Shown one piece after another: positions 59,676 through 64,000 of a DNA stretch of 64,000 nt; positions within the stretch are counted from its first letter, which is position 1; the number at the start of each line of letters is the position of its first letter. Where the stretch lies: NCBI RefSeq assembly GCF_014748335.1, contig NZ_JAAVIY010000001.1:248001-312000 (forward strand). Direction: 5' to 3'. Made by a program: the position numbers and the translations under genes. The DNA comes from Flavobacterium selenitireducens. GTDB taxonomy: Bacteria > Bacteroidota > Bacteroidia > Flavobacteriales > Flavobacteriaceae. The notes below the pieces were generated by a model. The model ran no database searches and was not told where the DNA came from. It worked only from the letters and a program-made list of their open reading frames with translations.

Positions 59676-60539
59676 ATGCGTTCCTACAATACCAAAGACT
59701 GGTTTTCGTTCATTTTCCTCGTCCAGCGTTCGGACACGTTCCACAAACTTTGGCCGCTGATGCTCGGCATTGGGCTGTATTCCGGCTTTATCGGATGGTT
59801 GGAGGTCGAGTATTGGAAGCTGGCGGAGTCGAATTACATCCGGAATATCAACACGATGCACAGCATGTTGGGCTTCGTGATCTCGCTTTTGCTCGTCTTT
59901 CGCACCAATACTGCATACGATCGTTGGTGGGAAGGGCGAAAACACTGGGGATCGTTGGTCAACAACAGCCGCAACTTAGCGTTAAAACTGCGGTCGATTT
60001 TGAAATCTGAAGAGGACCATGCCTTTTTTCGCAAACTGATTCCCGATTACGCCGCGGTGTTGGCCACCCATCTTAACGACAAGGAAACCGGCCAACAACT
60101 CTTTGACGACCTCGACCTCGCGATCGACCACCACAAACACAAGCCCAACCAAATCGCCGCCCAGCTCTTCGATCGCGTGAATTCGCTTTACGGGCAAGGG
60201 AAAATCACGGGCGACCAACTCATCATCATCAATGCCGAAGTACAGTCCTTTACCGACATTTGCGGCGCCTGCGAACGCATCAAAAACACTCCTATTCCCT
60301 ACTCCTACAGCGCTTTCATCAAGAAATTCATTTTTATCTATGTGCTGACACTGCCGTTTGGGTATGCGTTCAGCCTCGGATATTATGTCGCGCCCGTCGT
60401 GGTTTTCATCTTTTACGTGCTGGCGAGCCTTGAGCTTATCGCCGAAGAAATCGAGGAACCGTTCGGGGATGACGAAAATGATTTGCCGACCCGGAAAATA
60501 TCCGAAAATATCCGCCGCCACGTCTCGGAGCTTATCTGA
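59676..60539 (+). CDS. Bestrophin-like anion channel (YneE/RFP-TM family)
   Basis: A 287-residue membrane protein of the bacterial bestrophin family, pentameric channels for anions or cations. The signature is FVISLLLVFRTNTAYDRWWE followed by GRKHWGSLVNNSRNLA. Helices near residues 20-45 and 60-80 and a pair at about 210-255 (IFIYVLTLPFGYAFSLGYYV, APVVVFIFYVLASLELIAEE) surround a helical cytoplasmic domain; the family tail IEEPFGDDENDLP is present. The start at 59676 is the first ATG. It is probably separate from the RND operon. Confidence 0.92.
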   Translation: MRSYNTKDWFSFIFLVQRSDTFHKLWPLMLGIGLYSGFIGWLEVEYWKLAESNYIRNINTMHSMLGFVISLLLVFRTNTAYDRWWEGRKHWGSLVNNSRNLALKLRSILKSEEDHAFFRKLIPDYAAVLATHLNDKETGQQLFDDLDLAIDHHKHKPNQIAAQLFDRVNSLYGQGKITGDQLIIINAEVQSFTDICGACERIKNTPIPYSYSAFIKKFIFIYVLTLPFGYAFSLGYYVAPVVVFIFYVLASLELIAEEIEEPFGDDENDLPTRKISENIRRHVSELI

Positions 60540-60820
60540 TCGCGTTTACCGATTTCATGCGTGAGGGATCGCAGCATTGTTTGAGCTCTTTTCAACAACC
60601 TCAAAAGTTTTCACGCCGATGCCGCTTCGTGCGGGAATTCATATGGGATTGGCGGCCATGCAATGAACCTTTGAGGTTTGGAAAAAGCGAGTGCGAGAGC
60701 CCGACGGCGGCCTTCGAAGTTGCCTGAATCCCAAACTGGTTCCAAGCTGGCGAAATCACGATTGGAACCTGCCGCCGGCACGCCCAAAAAATACGCTTAT
60801 TTAGACGAATTCGGGCAACA
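60540..60820. other. Gene-free interval before pheT with degenerate repeat pieces
   Basis: No gene is supported. It holds the reverse complement of the CTGCGATCCCTCACGC element at 60559-60578, and a loose inverted repeat (AACCTCAAA near 60598 with TTTGAGGTT near 60671). Composition is patchy. The pheT promoter follows. Confidence 0.55.
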
Positions 60821-60827
60821 TTTGACT

Positions 60828-60857
60828 TTTGACATTCGGCCAACCTTAGTATCTTTG
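60828..60857 (+). promoter_or_regulatory. Predicted promoter of pheT
   Basis: TTTG (60828-60831), an 18-base spacer and TATCTTTG (60850-60857, exact TAnnTTTG) make a full Bacteroidota promoter 50 bases before the pheT ATG. Confidence 0.7.
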
Positions 60858-60907
60858 CCGCTTATCTGAGGCGACATGCCGAATTGAACGAAGTTAAAAT
60901 TTCCCAT

Positions 60908-63334
60908 ATGAAGATCTCTTACAACTGGCTAAAGCAATTCATCAAAACCGACTGGACGAGCGAGGAAACCTCTGCACTGCTCACTGACCTCGGGCTTGAA
61001 GTGGAAGTCGTTGACAAATACCAAACCGTCAAAGGCGGCTTGCAGGGCGTCGTGGTCGGGCATGTATTAACGTGCGAACAACACCCGAATGCCGACAGGC
61101 TCAAAGTTACCACCGTAGACCTTGGCGACGGCAATCCCGCCGTACAGATCGTTTGCGGAGCCGCCAATGTCGCCGCCGGACAAAAGGTGGCCGTAGCGAC
61201 CATAGGAACGACGTTGTACACAAAAGACGGAGAATCTTTCGTCATCAAAAAAGGCAAGATACGCGACCAGGAAAGCTGGGGCATGATTTGCGCCGAGGAC
61301 GAACTCGGCCTTGGGGAAAGCCACGACGGGATCATGGTGCTCGACGAAAGCCTCAAACCGGGAACGCCGGCTGCACAGGTGTTTAAAGTTGAGAACGATG
61401 AGATTTTTGAGATCGGGCTCACGCCGAACCGGGCCGATGCGATGAGCCATTGGGGCGTCGCACGCGATTTGCGCGCCGGGTTGCTGCAGCGCAACGTACA
61501 TGTGGAGATGATCACGCCATCTGTGTCGGCGTTCCGTATAGACAAACGCATACTGAAAATTGACGCGGTCGTAGCCGATGCGAAACTCGCCCCGCGATAT
61601 TGCGGCGTGACCATGTCCGGGCTTACCGTAAAGGCGTCACCCGAATGGTTGCAGAATCGATTGAAGGCGATCGGGCTTACGCCGAAAAACAACATTGTCG
61701 ACGTCACCAATTACGTATTGCACGAGCTAGGTCAGCCGTTGCACGCGTTCGACGCCGCCAAGATAAACGGCAAGGTATGCGTGAAAACGCTCGAAGCCGG
61801 GACAAAATTTACGACGCTTGACGCAATCGAGCGCACGCTTCACGAAGAAGACCTGATGATTTGCGACGACAAAGGCCCAATGTGCATAGCGGGTGTATTT
61901 GGCGGACAAAATTCGGGCGTGAGCGAAACCACGACTTCAATTTTCCTTGAAAGTGCCTATTTCAACCCGGTTTCGGTGCGAAAGACGGCCAAGCGGCACA
62001 ATCTCAATACCGATGCTTCTTTCCGTTTTGAACGCGGCATCGATCCCACGATCACCGAATATGCATTGAAACGCGCGGCCTTGCTGATCAAGGAAGTAGC
62101 CGGAGGCGAAGTGACATCGGACGTGATCGATTTGTATCCGAAAAAAATCGAGGACTTCCAGGTCGTGTTGAATTTCGGAAAAGCAACGAAACTGATCGGA
62201 CAGGAATTGCCGAAGGAGACGATCAAGAAAATACTGGCTTCGCTCGACATCAAGGTCAACAGTTCATCGGACGCGAACCTCGGGCTTACGATCCCGTCGT
62301 ACCGTGTCGACGTGACGCGCGAAATCGATGTGATCGAGGAAATCCTTCGCGTCTATGGTTACAACAACATCAATTTTACCAAAAAGCTCAACGCCACGGT
62401 TTCGAATTCCGCCCGTACCGAAGACCATAAACTGCAAAACATCATCGCTTCCCAATTGACGTCCCAGGGCTTCAATGAGATGATGGCTAATTCGCTGACG
62501 ACGCCGGAATACATTCAATTGTCGGATTTGTTGAAGGATGAAGCCAACGTGACGATGCTCAACCCGCTTTCGAACGATTTGGCCGTAATGCGGCAATCGC
62601 TGCTTTTCTCGGCGCTCGAGGCAGTCTCGTATAACGTGAACCGCCGGAATGCGGACTTAAAATTGTTCGAGTTCGGAAAGAGCTATCACAAAGTCCTGTT
62701 GGGCTATGACGAAAAAAAGCACCTGACCCTGACGATTTCAGGGAACCGCTCGGCCGAAAGCTGGACTGCGGCACAAAGGCCTACGGATTTTTTCGTGTTC
62801 AAAGGATATGTCGGCGCCATATTGTCCCGACTCGGAATCGAGAAAGCCCAGACGAAGCCGGTTGTTTCGGACATGTTTTCTGAAGGGATTTCGCTTGCCA
62901 TAGGAGAAGACGTGATCGTGGAATTCGGAATCGTTAAAAAATCGGTGCTCAAACATTTCGACATCAAGCAGGAAGTGCTTTTCGCCGATTTCAATTGGGA
63001 TGCCGTGCTCAAATACGTGACGAACAAAATCAAATTCACCGACATACCGAAATATCCGGAAGTCAGGCGCGACCTTGCGCTGTTGGTCGATGACTCTGTT
63101 GGCTTCGACGCGATCTATAACCTGTCGAAACAAACCGAAAAGGCATTGTTGAAGAACGTCAACCTTTTCGACGTCTACCAGGGCAAGAACCTTCCGGAAG
63201 GGAAAAAGTCGTATGCGGTCAGCTTTACGTTGCAGGACACGACCAAAACCTTGACGGACGAACAGATCGACAAGATCATGGGGAAACTGCTCAAAAGTTT
63301 CGAAGGGCAGTTGGGTGCCAGTTTGAGGGGATAA
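60908..63334 (+). CDS. pheT: Phenylalanine--tRNA ligase beta subunit
   Basis: An 808-residue subunit of the heterotetrameric phenylalanyl-tRNA synthetase. It begins MKISYNWLKQFIKTDWT; the tRNA-binding OB domain lies at about 40-150 (VVVGHVLTCEQHPNADRLKV, QIVCGAANVAAGQKVAVATI). The B3/B4 editing domain follows at about 210-385, then B5 (about 400-475), the synthetase-like core (RVDVTREIDVIEEILRVYGY), and a C-terminal FDX-ACB anticodon domain (FTDIPKYPEVRRDLALLVDD). The length is normal. The alpha subunit gene is not in the window. The ATG at 60908 is chosen; an upstream TTG is unlikely. Confidence 0.98.
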   Translation: MKISYNWLKQFIKTDWTSEETSALLTDLGLEVEVVDKYQTVKGGLQGVVVGHVLTCEQHPNADRLKVTTVDLGDGNPAVQIVCGAANVAAGQKVAVATIGTTLYTKDGESFVIKKGKIRDQESWGMICAEDELGLGESHDGIMVLDESLKPGTPAAQVFKVENDEIFEIGLTPNRADAMSHWGVARDLRAGLLQRNVHVEMITPSVSAFRIDKRILKIDAVVADAKLAPRYCGVTMSGLTVKASPEWLQNRLKAIGLTPKNNIVDVTNYVLHELGQPLHAFDAAKINGKVCVKTLEAGTKFTTLDAIERTLHEEDLMICDDKGPMCIAGVFGGQNSGVSETTTSIFLESAYFNPVSVRKTAKRHNLNTDASFRFERGIDPTITEYALKRAALLIKEVAGGEVTSDVIDLYPKKIEDFQVVLNFGKATKLIGQELPKETIKKILASLDIKVNSSSDANLGLTIPSYRVDVTREIDVIEEILRVYGYNNINFTKKLNATVSNSARTEDHKLQNIIASQLTSQGFNEMMANSLTTPEYIQLSDLLKDEANVTMLNPLSNDLAVMRQSLLFSALEAVSYNVNRRNADLKLFEFGKSYHKVLLGYDEKKHLTLTISGNRSAESWTAAQRPTDFFVFKGYVGAILSRLGIEKAQTKPVVSDMFSEGISLAIGEDVIVEFGIVKKSVLKHFDIKQEVLFADFNWDAVLKYVTNKIKFTDIPKYPEVRRDLALLVDDSVGFDAIYNLSKQTEKALLKNVNLFDVYQGKNLPEGKKSYAVSFTLQDTTKTLTDEQIDKIMGKLLKSFEGQLGASLRG

Positions 63335-63359
63335 CCTTATTTTATTTTTTTGATATTGG

Positions 63360-63391
63360 GCTGTTTCGTTTTGAAGCAGCTTTTTTTTTTT
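63360..63391 (+). terminator. Rho-independent terminator of pheT
   Basis: GCTGTTTC and GAAGCAGC pair (one G-U) around GTTTT, followed by eleven T. It begins 25 bases after the pheT stop. Confidence 0.85.
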
Positions 63392-63502
63392 GCCGTTCGG
63401 AATCGAAAGTTTTTTGATATTCGACCTCCTTGCGCTACTGATAAATCGCAGAAGGAACGACTTTTTATGTTGGAATTTGTGATCGGACGGCCTTTGGGGA
63501 AA

Positions 63503-63534
63503 TAAAAAAAGGAGCCTCCGTTTCCGGAAGCTCC
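63503..63534 (-). terminator. Rho-independent terminator of the fasciclin gene
   Basis: On the minus strand GGAGCTTCCG pairs fully with CGGAGGCTCC around GAAA (one G-U), followed by seven T. It lies 37 bases past the fasciclin stop. Confidence 0.88.
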
Positions 63535-63540
63535 TTGCCC

Positions 63541-63573
63541 AATCAAATCAAATCAAATCAAATCAAATCAATC
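63541..63573. repeat. AATCA pentanucleotide tandem repeat
   Basis: Six perfect AATCA units and a partial seventh run up to the stop codon of the minus-strand fasciclin gene. The stop itself (TGA, read as TCA here) is part of the last unit. Length variation would leave the protein intact. Confidence 0.92.
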
Positions 63574-64000
63574 ATTTGTGCATCAACACGCCATCGACGA
63601 CATGGATGACGCCGTTTGACTGGTTGACATCGGCGATCGCAACGGTAACCTTCATTCCTTTTTCATCTTTCAGCACTAGCTTTTTCCCATCCATCATCGC
63701 CCAAAGCTTGCCGCCCTGGACGGTTTTAAGTTCGGCTTTGCCACCGCCTGTCTTGATCGCTTTGGCGATGTCGCTCGCGTTCCATTGACCGGCAACGACG
63801 TGATACGTCAGGACGCCTTGGAGCATTTTTTTGTTTTCTGGTTTTAGCAGGGTTTCAACCGTTCCCTTCGGAAGCTTGTCGAAAGCCGCATTCGTAGGCG
63901 CAAACACCGTAAATGGCCCTTTTCCCGATAGCGTTTCGACCAATCCGGCTGCTTTGACTGCCGCGACCAAAGTCGTGTGGTCTTTCGAATTCACGGCATT
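63572..64000 (-). CDS. Fasciclin (FAS1) domain protein, C-terminal part (5' end outside window)
   Basis: The visible 142 or so codons form one FAS1 domain: KDHTTLVAAVKAAGLVETLS, GPFTVFAPTNAAFDKLPKGT, LQGVLTYHVVAGQW, and the closing IADVNQSNGVIHVVDGVLMH. These are the H1 and H2 boxes of the family, which mediates adhesion in exported bacterial proteins. The frame remains open to the window edge with NAV just before the visible part, so the gene continues; a signal peptide would lie outside. The protein ends straight after the domain, so it is probably a single-domain secreted FAS1 protein. Confidence 0.92.
   Translation of the reverse strand, partial: NAVNSKDHTTLVAAVKAAGLVETLSGKGPFTVFAPTNAAFDKLPKGTVETLLKPENKKMLQGVLTYHVVAGQWNASDIAKAIKTGGGKAELKTVQGGKLWAMMDGKKLVLKDEKGMKVTVAIADVNQSNGVIHVVDGVLMHK

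Overview
The window reads as chromosome of a Flavobacteriaceae member (Bacteroidota), most likely Flavobacterium or a close relative. The evidence is: promoters of the TTTG/TAnnTTTG type, starts without strong Shine-Dalgarno sequences, many short signal peptides ending in AQ or SQ, family-typical genes (DUF2911, DUF1684, DUF2520 next to a KdsC-like phosphatase, a CarboxypepD_reg-like surface protein, a BlaI-M56 pair) and low-complexity intergenic repeats of kinds familiar from flavobacterial genomes. No species can be named from the sequence alone. Both ends cut genes: an MBOAT acyltransferase on the left and a fasciclin protein on the right.

Layout. 0-10 kb holds mostly plus-strand envelope and lipid genes: MBOAT, a CarboxypepD_reg-like protein, a tight DUF2520/KdsC-like/UbiA/Maf/MscS cluster, an AI-2E-type transporter overlapping an MlaE-MlaF-MlaD lipid transporter, and three small envelope proteins. 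10-19 kb holds an Omp85-like barrel, a run of three diverged secreted paralogues, a PIG-L deacetylase, a 35-residue membrane protein and a sodium:solute symporter. 19-26 kb is mixed housekeeping: DUF2911, SRPBCC, photolyase, HAD, TcdA, TatD, DUF1684 and an MFS transporter. 26-28.4 kb is a BlaI-type repressor and M56 metallopeptidase behind a clear promoter/operator. 28.4-30 kb is non-coding and structured: a palindromic dispersed element, an array of about 137-bp tandem repeats, a 22-bp inverted repeat, a tRNA-Arg(ACG) and a 46-residue ORF. 30-44.2 kb is mainly minus strand: MiaE, GlyA with divergent FahA, a LytS/LytTR-type pair with a hydrolase, TsaC with an EamA transporter, and a UvrD/PcrA helicase operon. 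45-50 kb has a lipoprotein, a patatin and an M1 aminopeptidase. RecG follows at 50.4-52.5 kb, then 1.6 kb of non-coding DNA dominated by about 15 copies of a 45-bp repeat. An RND efflux operon (adaptor, pump, TolC), a bestrophin-like channel, pheT and the fasciclin gene end the window.

How the genes fit together. Envelope homeostasis is the main theme: lipid transport (Mla), prenyl-lipid synthesis (UbiA), an Omp85 barrel, RND efflux, and several secreted proteins of unknown role. Three enzymes (TsaC, TcdA, MiaE) act on the adenosine-37 position of tRNAs but are not clustered. RecG and UvrD/PcrA handle replication forks and repair, and photolyase repairs UV damage.

I did not find a convincing new defence, mobile or biosynthetic system: there are no transposases, integrases, phage structural genes, cas genes or toxin-antitoxin pairs. 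The least explained material is the pair of intergenic repeat arrays (about 28.85-29.55 kb and 52.73-53.72 kb), the hairpin beside the first, the three-paralogue secreted family at 12.6-14.2 kb, and two very small ORFs. All family assignments rest on motif recognition and memory; no database search was run.
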